NCBI RefSeq assembly: GCF_003234265.2
Contig: NZ_CP126256.1
Location: forward strand, 2,046,001-2,110,000
Source of the DNA: Curtobacterium sp. MCSS17_015
GTDB taxonomy: Bacteria > Actinomycetota > Actinomycetes > Actinomycetales > Microbacteriaceae
Reading direction: 5' to 3'
DNA: 64,000 nt
Made by a program: the position numbers and the translations under genes. Below, piece after piece: positions 17,823 through 25,700 of the stretch. The notes beneath the pieces are model-generated. The model worked only from the letters and a program-made list of their open reading frames with translations, ran no database searches and had not been told where the DNA came from. How positions within the stretch are numbered: position 1 is the first letter of the stretch; each line of letters begins with the position of its first letter.

Positions 17823-19733
17823 ATGTCGCGCCTGCACCACCTGATGGTGATCTTCGGGCTCCTCGTCACGAGCCTGGTCGCGGTCCCGTCGGTCCCGGCA
17901 CAGGCGGCCGTCGGCGACGCGACCGCGGCCGACGCCCCGGCCTCCGGCCGGTACTCCCCCGTGCGCGCGACGCGTGCGTTCAGCGGCGCCGTCGGGACGA
18001 CGTGGAAGCGAGTGACCGTCGCCGGCACGAAGGGCGTGCCGCGGAACGCCGTCGCCGTGGTCCTCACGGTCGGGGTGGCATCGCCGACACGTGCCGGTGG
18101 GGTTCAGGTCGCGGCCGCCGGTACCGACAGCGCGCTGTCGGCACAGTCGTTCCGTGCCGGTCAGGGCATCGCGAACACCGCGACGGTCCGCTTGTCCGGC
18201 GGCGCGGTGCAGGTCCGGGTCACCGCAGGGAAGGCGACGGCCTTCCTCGACGTCGCGGGGTTCTACGGTGCCGGCGGCTCGTCGACGTTCACCCCGCTCG
18301 ACCCCGCCCGGGTCTTCAGCGGGACCCGTATCGGTACGGCGCCGGTGACCGTCCCGCTCGCAGGGCGCGGCGGCGTCCCGACGACCGCGACCGCCGTCGC
18401 CGTGAACGTCACGGTCGAACGGCAGACCTCGGCCGGCAGTGTGCGTCTCAGCACGGCCGGCCAGGACCCGGCGGTGACGACGCAGGTCTTCGAGCGCGCC
18501 ACTCCTGTCTCGAACAGCGCCGTCGTGGCACTCGCCCGTGGCGCGGCGCAGGTGAGGACCACGAAGGGCACCGCGACCGTGTCCGTCGATGTGACCGGCT
18601 ACTACGCGACGACCGGCACCGGGTACGTCTTCACCCCCATGGACCCGGTGCGGGTCCTGTCCACCACCGCGTCGTCCGCACCGCGCACGATCCGGGTGAC
18701 CGGCGTCGGCGGCGTGCCCGGCGTCGCGGCCGCGGTCGTGGCCACCACCACGGTGACCGCCCCCACGGCTACCGGTACGGTCCGGGTGACCGCAGCGGGC
18801 CGTGACACCCCGCTGGCGACGCAACGGCACGCCCAGGGGCAGTCGATCTCGAGTACGGTGATGCCGCTGCTCGTGGACGGAAGCGCGGTCGACAGGCGGC
18901 TCCAGGTACGGGTGACGACGGGGAGTGCGACGACCTCTGTCGACGTCTCCGGGTACTTCACCGCACCCGCCGCGGGCTCCGGCGTCGGGGCGGACCTCTC
19001 GTGGCCGCAGTGCCGCACAGCACCGTCGACCTGGCCGTCCGACCAGGCGTTCGGCATCGTCGGCGTCAACGGAGGCCGCGCGACGACCACCAACCCGTGC
19101 CTCGCGCGGCAACTGGCCTGGGCGGCGACGTCGCGCGGCGGCACGACGCAGCCGACCACGCAGCTGTACGTCAACACCGCGAACCCCGGTCGGGCGTTCG
19201 CCGACGACCCGACGCTCGCACGAGCGTCCTGGCCGACCACGAACCGTGACCCGGACGGTACCGCAGTCGCGGTCCCGCTCCGGTACGGCGTGTGCTCAGG
19301 AGGCGTAGCGGGTCTGTCCTCACTCGCCTGCTCGTACGTGTACGGCTGGAACCGCGCTCACGAGGACGTCCACGACCGCGGCGTCCCGTCCGGACCGTAC
19401 CGCTGGTGGCTCGACGCGGAGACGGACGGCTCGTGGCAGTCGTCGCAGGCGCTGAACCGCGCGACGCTCGAGGGCATGACCGACATGTTCCGGTCGACCG
19501 GCGCCTCGGTCGGGGTCTACTCGTCGCCGGGCGAGTGGGCACAGCTGATGGGCAGCGTTCCCGCGAGCAGCCAGTTGTACACGCTTCCGACGTGGCGTGC
19601 GATCGGTCCGTCGACGCTGGCCACTGCCCAGACTGCCTGTTCCGCAACACCGTTCACCGCGGGCGGGCGGACCGAACTCGTGCAGTACGTCGAGGGCGGG
19701 TTCGATCGCGTCGTCAGCTGTGCCTCGCCGTGA
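17823..19733 (+). CDS. Secreted protein with three beta-repeats and a lysozyme-like TIM-barrel domain
   Basis: 636 residues with a signal peptide ending near AQAA (residue 29). Three repeats of about 110-120 residues follow (about 40-140, 145-260, 262-385), each with a YSPVRATRAF or FTPLDPARVF opening, a GVP turn and a VTGYYA-type close. The C-terminal 245 residues begin GADLSWPQC and contain YVNTANPG, WWLDAETDGSW and GVYSSPGEW, a pattern like GH25-type muramidase barrels and related domains. It may bind or cut peptidoglycan or a wall glycan. GGGAGGA lies five bases before the ATG. The stop abuts the stop of the convergent ppm1 gene (TGATCA). The function is inferred and enzymatic activity is unproven. 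Confidence 0.8.
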   Translation: MSRLHHLMVIFGLLVTSLVAVPSVPAQAAVGDATAADAPASGRYSPVRATRAFSGAVGTTWKRVTVAGTKGVPRNAVAVVLTVGVASPTRAGGVQVAAAGTDSALSAQSFRAGQGIANTATVRLSGGAVQVRVTAGKATAFLDVAGFYGAGGSSTFTPLDPARVFSGTRIGTAPVTVPLAGRGGVPTTATAVAVNVTVERQTSAGSVRLSTAGQDPAVTTQVFERATPVSNSAVVALARGAAQVRTTKGTATVSVDVTGYYATTGTGYVFTPMDPVRVLSTTASSAPRTIRVTGVGGVPGVAAAVVATTTVTAPTATGTVRVTAAGRDTPLATQRHAQGQSISSTVMPLLVDGSAVDRRLQVRVTTGSATTSVDVSGYFTAPAAGSGVGADLSWPQCRTAPSTWPSDQAFGIVGVNGGRATTTNPCLARQLAWAATSRGGTTQPTTQLYVNTANPGRAFADDPTLARASWPTTNRDPDGTAVAVPLRYGVCSGGVAGLSSLACSYVYGWNRAHEDVHDRGVPSGPYRWWLDAETDGSWQSSQALNRATLEGMTDMFRSTGASVGVYSSPGEWAQLMGSVPASSQLYTLPTWRAIGPSTLATAQTACSATPFTAGGRTELVQYVEGGFDRVVSCASP

Positions 19734-20495
19734 TCAGGACCGTCGGGTGCGCGGCCGGAAGCGCCGCTGCAGCCCCCACTGGGTCGTTCGGAACATCGCC
19801 TCGACGACGATCGCCTGGCTCATCTTCGAGACCCCGTGGACGCGGTCGCGGAACCGGATCGGGACCTCGACGATCGCGCCCCCGAGGTCGTGGACCCGGA
19901 GCGTCATGTCGACCTGGAAGCAGTACCCCTTCGAGTCGATCTCGTCCAGTGCCATCCGGGCGATCGCGTCGGCCCGGTAGACGCGGAAGCCCGCTGTGAT
20001 GTCGTGGACGTCGAGCCCGAGCATGAACCGGGCGTAGGCGTTCCCGCCCCGGCTGAGCAGCTCACGGTGCTTGGGCCAGTCGACGACCGACCCGCCGGCG
20101 GTCCACCGCGAACCGATGGCCAGCATGACGTCGTCGGCCGGGTCGGCGTCCACCACGGCCGCGATCAGGGCCGGCAGACGGTCGGCCGGGTGCGAGCCGT
20201 CCGCGTCCATCTCGACCAGGAGGCCGTACCCGCGTTCGAGCCCCCACCGGAAGCCCGCCACGTACGCGGTCCCGAGCCCGAGCTTCCCCGACCGCCGGAG
20301 CAGGTGCACCCTGTCGTCGTCGGCCGCCCGCGCCGCGACGAGGTCGCCGGTCCCGTCGGGACTTCCGTCGTCGACCACGAGCAGGTGCGCGTCGGTGACC
20401 ACTCCGAGGACCCGGTCGAGGATGTCGACCACGTTGTCGGCCTCGTTGTAGGTCGGGACGATGACGAGTGTGCGGGGGGCGGTGGTGTCAGCCAT
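19734..20495 (-). CDS. ppm1: Polyprenol monophosphomannose synthase
   Basis: A 253-residue cytoplasmic GT2 enzyme that transfers mannose from GDP-mannose to polyprenyl phosphate, giving the donor used by extracytoplasmic GT-C mannosyltransferases. Motifs are VPTYNEADN, VVDDGSPDGTGD, the metal-binding EMDADGSHPADRLP, DWPKHRELLSRGGNAYARF, DITAGFRVYR and FRDRVHGVSKMS, a close match to bacterial Dpm1/Ppm1 catalytic domains. It has no C-terminal membrane segment. Other DPM1-like products, such as glucosyl carriers, are less likely given the GSRWTAGG region. It may feed the nearby DUF2142 and GT-C-like membrane proteins. Confidence 0.93.
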   Translation of the reverse strand: MADTTAPRTLVIVPTYNEADNVVDILDRVLGVVTDAHLLVVDDGSPDGTGDLVAARAADDDRVHLLRRSGKLGLGTAYVAGFRWGLERGYGLLVEMDADGSHPADRLPALIAAVVDADPADDVMLAIGSRWTAGGSVVDWPKHRELLSRGGNAYARFMLGLDVHDITAGFRVYRADAIARMALDEIDSKGYCFQVDMTLRVHDLGGAIVEVPIRFRDRVHGVSKMSQAIVVEAMFRTTQWGLQRRFRPRTRRS

Positions 20496-20570
20496 GGTTC
20501 TCTCTACGGTGTCGTACTTGGGCGGGTGTCATCGCCTGCCTCCGTCGTCGGCGGTCGGACCGACGGCGGT

Positions 20571-22208
20571 CTACGCGTGCCGACGTGCCGTCTCCGTGCG
20601 CGCATCGTCGTGGTCGAGGGCACCGTTCGTCAGGCCCTCGTGCGGATCCCCGACCATGTCCGCACCGTCGTGGCCCTCGGACCGGTCGGCACGCCCCTCG
20701 ATCCTCGTCGGTGAGCGGAGTGCGGACACCGTGACCGCGACCGCGACCGCGAGCAGGAGCAGGGCGGTCGCGGCGACGAGCCCGAAGCCGACGGTGCCGA
20801 TCGGCGTCTGGCCTGCCAACAGTCGGAGCCCGGTGCCCGTCACCTTGAGGTGGAAGCCCTCGTAGTAGCCACGGTAGGCGACAGACCAGCCGTAGAGCGT
20901 CATCAGCGCCGCGACCACGACGACGGTCCGACCGAGGCGACGACGGTCGTCCTCGGCCCGAACGAAGCGACGCCAGGCGATCGCGCTGAGCACGGCCAGG
21001 ACCCCGACCAGCACGAAGTAGTACCGGCCCTGGATCCCGCCGATGGTCGTCGTCCGCAAGTACGTCGACCAGTTGTTCTGCAATCCGGCGACGAGCGTGA
21101 GGATCGGCAGGAGGGCGAGCAACCACGCAGTCCGCCGCGTTCTCCCTCGGAAGCCCCAGACGAGCACGACGCCGATGGCGACGACGCTGAGGGTCGCGAT
21201 GACGATCGGGCTCGACGGGTACTGCAGCAACCCGTACTGTCCCCAGAAGGAGTTGATGACCCGGTTCCACTCGGTGTTGGCGAACCCACCGACGTCGGGG
21301 CCCTCGCCGGGTGCGAACTCCAGCGTCCGGATGGACTGCGGCAGGCCGGCCGGCTGCAGGGTGTGGAAGACCAGGACGTTCCGCACCCACCACCACGAGG
21401 TGGCGAGGACGGGCACGACGAGCACGACGGCGCCGCGGATCCACCGGCCCCGGCCGTGACCAGCGACGATCACCGCGACCACGGCGAAGGGGACGAGCGG
21501 CAGCGCCGTGGCCTTGAAGGACACGGCCGCGGCCGTCGCGATCGCGAGTGCCACGAGGGTGACCCACCCGCGGTCTCCCGTGATGACCCGGCACACGAGC
21601 CACACGACGACGGCACCGAGGATGATGACCGGGGTGTCGTTCGTGGCGGACGACCCGATGAAACCGACCTGCGGGATGAGGAACAACGACGCCGCGGCGA
21701 CGAGCGCCGTCCGGGGCGACCGGGTCACGCGGCGGACTGCGGCCCAGACCACCAGGGGCAGCGTGCCGAGGATCGCGACGTTCATGAGCCGCATGGCGTA
21801 GAGGTCGACGTCCCAGCGGAGCTGCATGTACCCGATGAGGTGCAGCATCCCCGCGGCCATGGCGTACCAGGTCGGCGGGTGCTGCGTCATCTGGTTCGTG
21901 GAGCCGTTGCCCGGTGCCGACGCGATCAGCGCTTCGAGCGTCGGACGGTCGACCTGCAGGTACCCGAGCCCCTCGGCTTGACCGGCGCGGGTCGCTGCGA
22001 GCAGTTTCAGGTGAGCCGGATCGGGCCAACCGTGCCCCATGGCGAGCTGCACCGCCGCGTCCCAGTGGGCTATCTCGTCCGGTGACCCGAACAGCGGCTG
22101 CAGCGACGCCCAGACCACGAGGACCGCGACGAACGCCAGGACGATCGCGGTGATGGACAGTCGTTCGCGTCGGGACGGACGCACGGTGGTCCCAGGGTCA
22201 GTACGCAC
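20571..22208 (-). CDS. DUF2142 family membrane protein (paralogue 1 of 4)
   Basis: 545 residues, about eleven spans. The first span is followed by the acidic loop SPDEIAHWDAAVQLAMG and then TQHPPTWYAMA, a layout that resembles GT-C transferases with an Asp-Glu pair in the first outer loop. Later landmarks are WWWVRNVLVFHTLQP and TIGGIQGRYYFVL. The last 50 residues are a hydrophilic, acidic and histidine-containing cytoplasmic tail. DUF2142 proteins lie in polysaccharide clusters and their activity is not established. The GTG start at 22208 follows TAAGGT by six bases. The gene is 75 bases upstream of ppm1 on the same strand, so use of the polyprenyl-phosphate-mannose product is a natural hypothesis. 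Confidence 0.85.
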   Translation of the reverse strand: MRTDPGTTVRPSRRERLSITAIVLAFVAVLVVWASLQPLFGSPDEIAHWDAAVQLAMGHGWPDPAHLKLLAATRAGQAEGLGYLQVDRPTLEALIASAPGNGSTNQMTQHPPTWYAMAAGMLHLIGYMQLRWDVDLYAMRLMNVAILGTLPLVVWAAVRRVTRSPRTALVAAASLFLIPQVGFIGSSATNDTPVIILGAVVVWLVCRVITGDRGWVTLVALAIATAAAVSFKATALPLVPFAVVAVIVAGHGRGRWIRGAVVLVVPVLATSWWWVRNVLVFHTLQPAGLPQSIRTLEFAPGEGPDVGGFANTEWNRVINSFWGQYGLLQYPSSPIVIATLSVVAIGVVLVWGFRGRTRRTAWLLALLPILTLVAGLQNNWSTYLRTTTIGGIQGRYYFVLVGVLAVLSAIAWRRFVRAEDDRRRLGRTVVVVAALMTLYGWSVAYRGYYEGFHLKVTGTGLRLLAGQTPIGTVGFGLVAATALLLLAVAVAVTVSALRSPTRIEGRADRSEGHDGADMVGDPHEGLTNGALDHDDARTETARRHA

Positions 22209-22214
22209 CCAGCC

Positions 22215-22220
22215 ACCTTA
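22215..22220 (-). promoter_or_regulatory. -10 element of the leaderless DUF2142 gene
   Basis: TAAGGT on the minus strand ends six bases before the GTG at 22208. Confidence 0.5.
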
Positions 22221-22232
22221 GGAGATCCGGGC

Positions 22233-24314
22233 CTACTGCACCGTCACCGACGTGCACCGGAGCGTCGTGTCCGCGCCGCCGTTCGCGTCGACCGCGGACA
22301 CGCAGACCTTCGAGACACCCTTCGGCGCGGGGACCGTCGCGACGTACCCGGCGTTCCCGCCGGCCGCTGGGTGGACCTTCGCCACGTCCGGGCGTGCCTT
22401 GCCGGTCTTCGACGCGGTGGCCGCGCTGCCGACGGAGACCCGGACGGTGATCGGGGCGGCACCGGTGTCCGGGTCGTACGCCCAGCCGTTCACCGTCACA
22501 CCACCGCTGACCGGCGTCACCGAGTCGAGTCGTCCGACCGGGGAGCTCCCGACCTCGACCGTCCGGCAGCCGAGGGTCGGGTTGCCCGAGCCGGCCCCGG
22601 TGTTGATCGCGTAGACGCAGACCTGGTGCTTCCCCGACTTCGCCGAGAGCGTGGTCTCGTAGCCGTGCTTCGAGCCGAATGCCGGGTAGGCCGAGCCGAT
22701 GTCGGGACGCACGGTGCTGGCGGGGATGCGGCGACCGACACCATCGACGTACACGTCGACGTTGATCGGGTTCGCGGTGTCTCCGTCGATCGCCCATCCG
22801 CGGACCGCGATGCCGCCCGGCACGGCGGTGACCGCGTCGACGCGACCGTCGGGCACGGACCCCACCGCACGCACCGTCGTGCAGGAGCCGAGCGGGGCGT
22901 CGCGGCCTGCCCCGACGTTCACAGCGGTGACACACACCTTCTGGGAACCGCTGGTGGTGGGGATCGTGGCCTCGTACCCGTGCACCGACCCGGCCGTGGG
23001 GTAGGCCTTGCCGACGTCGGCGCGGGTCCGGTTGGCCGGCACCTGTGTGACCTTGCCGCCGATCGAGACCTTCACCGTCAGCGCGGTCTTCGGCTGGTTC
23101 GGGTCGTAGGTCCAGCCTCGGACGGCGATGCCGCCCACGACGGTCTTGACGGAGTCCACGCGGCCTTCCGGAGCGGCCTTCGTCACCGTGACGGTCTTGC
23201 AGCCGAGGCTCTGGTTGCGGTTGCCGTCGACGCTGATCGCGGACGCGCACACCTCGTGCTTGCCCACTCCGGCGTTGATCGTCAGGTCGAAGCCGTGGGC
23301 GTCACCGGAGCCGGGGTAGGCCTTGCCCACGTCGGGTCGGCTGGAATCGGCGGTGTAGCCCGCGCCGGCCGAGTCGACGAAGACGTGCACCCGCGCAGCG
23401 GCGGTCGTGGTCTGGTCGATGGCCCAGCCCCGCACCCGCACCGCGTCGCCGGCGTCGACCACCGAGTCGAGCCTGCCGATCGGCTTCGACGAGGCGGTGG
23501 GCGACCCGAACCAGTCGTTGTACATCCGCCAGAAGTTGCGGTTGCCGTAGGCCGAGCAGGAGTCGCCGGTGCCGTAGAGGTTGTTCAGCGCCGCCGTGTT
23601 CGGGGTGTACGGCGTGTAGTAGTAGAGCGCCGCGGTCGCCTTGTTCTGCACGGTGACCGACTTCGTCCCGCAGGAGACCGGCACGTTGTACTGGATCTGG
23701 CGGACGCCGCCCGGGTTGAACCAGGTGAAGTAGTTGCTCGTGCCGGCGGGGTTGCCGTAGCGCTTCCACTGCCAGGCGGACCAGTAGACCTGGTTGCCGA
23801 CGCCCGCGTAGGCCGGGTCGCAGCGACCGCCGACGTTGTCGGGGCAGGCGTAGCCCATGGCCCGCTCGAGGCGGCTCGCCGAGGGGTTGCGCGCGACGCT
23901 GCCGTTGATGAGGCTCTGCTCCTTCTGGAGCGTCACCAGGAGGACCTTCGGGCTGATGCCGCAGGCCATCGCGACGCGCGAGATCATCACCGCCGCGGTG
24001 AGGTTCGACCCGCCGGTGACCGCACCGCACATCGGGTCGCTGCCGCGGGAGTTCATGCTGAACCGCCCGACGTTGAGGCAGGAACTCGAGGCGCAGGTCC
24101 CGATCTGCGAGGTGAGGAACGACTGGATCTGCGCGGCCGACATCGCGTCGCCGTCGTAGAAGTTCGCGTCCGAGATGATGTTGCCCGCCGAGAACGACGA
24201 ACCGGTCACGGCGGAGGCCGCGTCCTGCGAGGCGTTCGGACCGGACAGCTGGAATCCGACCAGCACACTCGCGACCGCGAGCACGCTCGCGATGATGGCG
24301 ACGACCTTCTTCAC
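22233..24314 (-). CDS. Secreted protein with lysozyme-like N-domain and four 103-residue repeats
   Basis: 693 residues. An N-terminal hydrophobic segment (about 3-22) directs export. Residues 40-275 form a cysteine-rich domain with SPKVLLVTLQKEQSLI, MGYACPDNVGGRCDPAYAGVG and NQVYWSAWQWKRYGNP, reminiscent of transglycosylase-like folds with Glu in KEQS as a possible catalytic acid. Four repeats of about 103 residues follow from about 280, 383, 488 and 593, each running GRLDSV, VRGWAID, RPDVGKAYP, HGF/HGY, VCVSAI and LGCKTV. The paired cysteines in each repeat suggest a disulfide. The same module occurs twice in the cellulase at 50888. The GTG at 24314 is chosen for the AAGGGAAGG ribosome site. 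The substrate is unknown. Confidence 0.78.
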   Translation of the reverse strand: MKKVVAIIASVLAVASVLVGFQLSGPNASQDAASAVTGSSFSAGNIISDANFYDGDAMSAAQIQSFLTSQIGTCASSSCLNVGRFSMNSRGSDPMCGAVTGGSNLTAAVMISRVAMACGISPKVLLVTLQKEQSLINGSVARNPSASRLERAMGYACPDNVGGRCDPAYAGVGNQVYWSAWQWKRYGNPAGTSNYFTWFNPGGVRQIQYNVPVSCGTKSVTVQNKATAALYYYTPYTPNTAALNNLYGTGDSCSAYGNRNFWRMYNDWFGSPTASSKPIGRLDSVVDAGDAVRVRGWAIDQTTTAAARVHVFVDSAGAGYTADSSRPDVGKAYPGSGDAHGFDLTINAGVGKHEVCASAISVDGNRNQSLGCKTVTVTKAAPEGRVDSVKTVVGGIAVRGWTYDPNQPKTALTVKVSIGGKVTQVPANRTRADVGKAYPTAGSVHGYEATIPTTSGSQKVCVTAVNVGAGRDAPLGSCTTVRAVGSVPDGRVDAVTAVPGGIAVRGWAIDGDTANPINVDVYVDGVGRRIPASTVRPDIGSAYPAFGSKHGYETTLSAKSGKHQVCVYAINTGAGSGNPTLGCRTVEVGSSPVGRLDSVTPVSGGVTVNGWAYDPDTGAAPITVRVSVGSAATASKTGKARPDVAKVHPAAGGNAGYVATVPAPKGVSKVCVSAVDANGGADTTLRCTSVTVQ

Positions 24315-24412
24315 GTCGTTGGGCCTTCCCTTGGGCGTCGACGGGGTTGGTGGCGTGCGCGAAGCACTCTGTGCTGGCGGTCGACCCCTGACGAACGACC
24401 GGAACACACGGG

Positions 24413-24445
24413 TCACATCAGGCTACCTGGATCACATCGATCACA
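24413..24445 (-). promoter_or_regulatory. Promoter with three TCACA boxes upstream of the secreted repeat protein
   Basis: TAGCCT on the minus strand (24420-24425) is a likely -10, giving a leader of about 100 bases. Three direct TCACA copies (24413-24417, 24432-24436, 24441-24445) flank it, two on the -35 side and one just downstream. They resemble CRP-type half sites but are direct, not inverted. Confidence 0.35.
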
Positions 24446-24546
24446 CAGCCCCCAGATCGGCCCCCGAACGGGAGGCCCGGCTCCTCGCCGGTACGGACGC
24501 TGTGGTCCGCGTACCCCGGACCGCGGCGCGGCACCTGAACGTCGGT

Positions 24547-25578
24547 TCAGACGTCGGGAGCGAGGGCCGCTTCCACCCGCCGACGCGCTGCTGCGTCGAA
24601 CCCGTCGGCACGGCGGGCGCGACGTGCGTGGCGGAGCACCGCAGGGGCCTCCCGGCACAGTCGCCACCACGCTGCGGGCGTGAGTTGCGCCGAGGCCGGC
24701 CGCAGGAGGTCGCGGACGAGGCGACCCGCGGTCCGGACGACCACCCGGAGGGCGAAGCCCGCCGAGGCGTTCCGGAGCACGACCGCGAGCCGGTTCCGCA
24801 TGCTCTGGGAGCGCACGAGTGGCGAGTCGCTGCCGGAGCTGGCCGCGTGGCGGTGCACCACCACCGCGTCCGGGGCGTGCCGGATCTCGTAGCCCGCGAG
24901 TCGGAGGCGCCACGCGACGTCGAGGTCCTCGTAGTACATGAAGAGGGACGGGTCGAAGCCACCGACCTCGGTGAGCGGCCCCCGCCGCAGGAACACCGCG
25001 CCCCCGGAGAACCCGAACAGGGGTGCGGGCTCCGGGGCGTCGTCGAGCGGGCGGAGCCAGTCGCGGTCACGACCGTTGCCGGACCGGTCGAGCACGACGC
25101 CGGTGCCGTTGACCAGGGTCTGGCCGGTCTCGGCCCGCCGCCAGCGTCGGCCGTCGGCCGCGACGAGGTCGTCCGCGGACCGAGCGGTGGCGGGGTCGAT
25201 CGGCACGAACCGACCCTCGAGGACCGCGGTCGCGGCGACGGCGGCCACCCGGGGCCCGGCCGCCGCGAGCACGGCGAGCCCACGGTCGAGGAACCCGTGG
25301 TCCGCGACGGCGTCGTTGTTGACGAGCACCACGACCTCGCCCGAGGACGCGGCGATCCCCCGGACGACCCCGCCCGCGAACCCGGTGTTCGTCGGCTCGG
25401 CCACGACGACGACGTCGGGGTGGTCGGCACGGTACCGAGCGACCGTCGCGTCGTCGGCCTCGTTGACGACGAGCACCACCTCGACCGAGCCGTCGACGCG
25501 CTGCGACAGCACGGACGCGAGGGCCCGCCGGGTGAGCTCGGGCTGGTGCCAGTCGATGATGACCACGGAGACGTCCAC
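24547..25578 (-). CDS. Glycosyltransferase family 2, rhamnosyl- or galactofuranosyltransferase type
   Basis: A 343-residue cytoplasmic GT2 enzyme. It has VSVVIIDWHQPELTRRALAS at the start, EPTNTGFAGGVVRGIAAS, the acidic metal-binding LVNNDAVADHG and the acceptor motif GGFDPSLFMYYEDLDVAWRL. The last two are the pattern of WbbL/GlfT1-like enzymes, which often use dTDP-rhamnose; the window encodes that pathway. The basic C-terminus may hold the protein on the membrane. The GTG at 25578 follows GAGACT by six bases. It is divergent from the GT2-GT4 fusion gene. The sugar donor is an inference. Confidence 0.85.
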   Translation of the reverse strand: MDVSVVIIDWHQPELTRRALASVLSQRVDGSVEVVLVVNEADDATVARYRADHPDVVVVAEPTNTGFAGGVVRGIAASSGEVVVLVNNDAVADHGFLDRGLAVLAAAGPRVAAVAATAVLEGRFVPIDPATARSADDLVAADGRRWRRAETGQTLVNGTGVVLDRSGNGRDRDWLRPLDDAPEPAPLFGFSGGAVFLRRGPLTEVGGFDPSLFMYYEDLDVAWRLRLAGYEIRHAPDAVVVHRHAASSGSDSPLVRSQSMRNRLAVVLRNASAGFALRVVVRTAGRLVRDLLRPASAQLTPAAWWRLCREAPAVLRHARRARRADGFDAAARRRVEAALAPDV

Positions 25579-25584
25579 GGCGTC

Positions 25585-25627
25585 AGTCTCCCAGGTCGCC
25601 CGGATCCGAGGACCGCGTCGGTATAGT
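25585..25627. promoter_or_regulatory. Divergent promoters of two glycosyltransferase genes
   Basis: Leftward: GAGACT (25585-25590, minus strand), six bases before the GTG at 25578. Rightward: TATAGT (25622-25627), a near-consensus -10 some 73 bases before the GTG at 25701. The rightward export operon therefore has a leader of about 67 bases, unlike most genes here. Confidence 0.5.
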
Positions 25628-25700
25628 CGTACCCGCCTTCCGCAGGCACCATGCCCGCTCCCGTGGGCACCACCGCCAGCCGACGTATGGAGTCCGTTCC

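Noticed and set aside
22233..22500. The end of the secreted repeat protein as a frameshifted gene
   Set aside because: The last repeat is complete to its final TVTV motif and stops normally at 22233.
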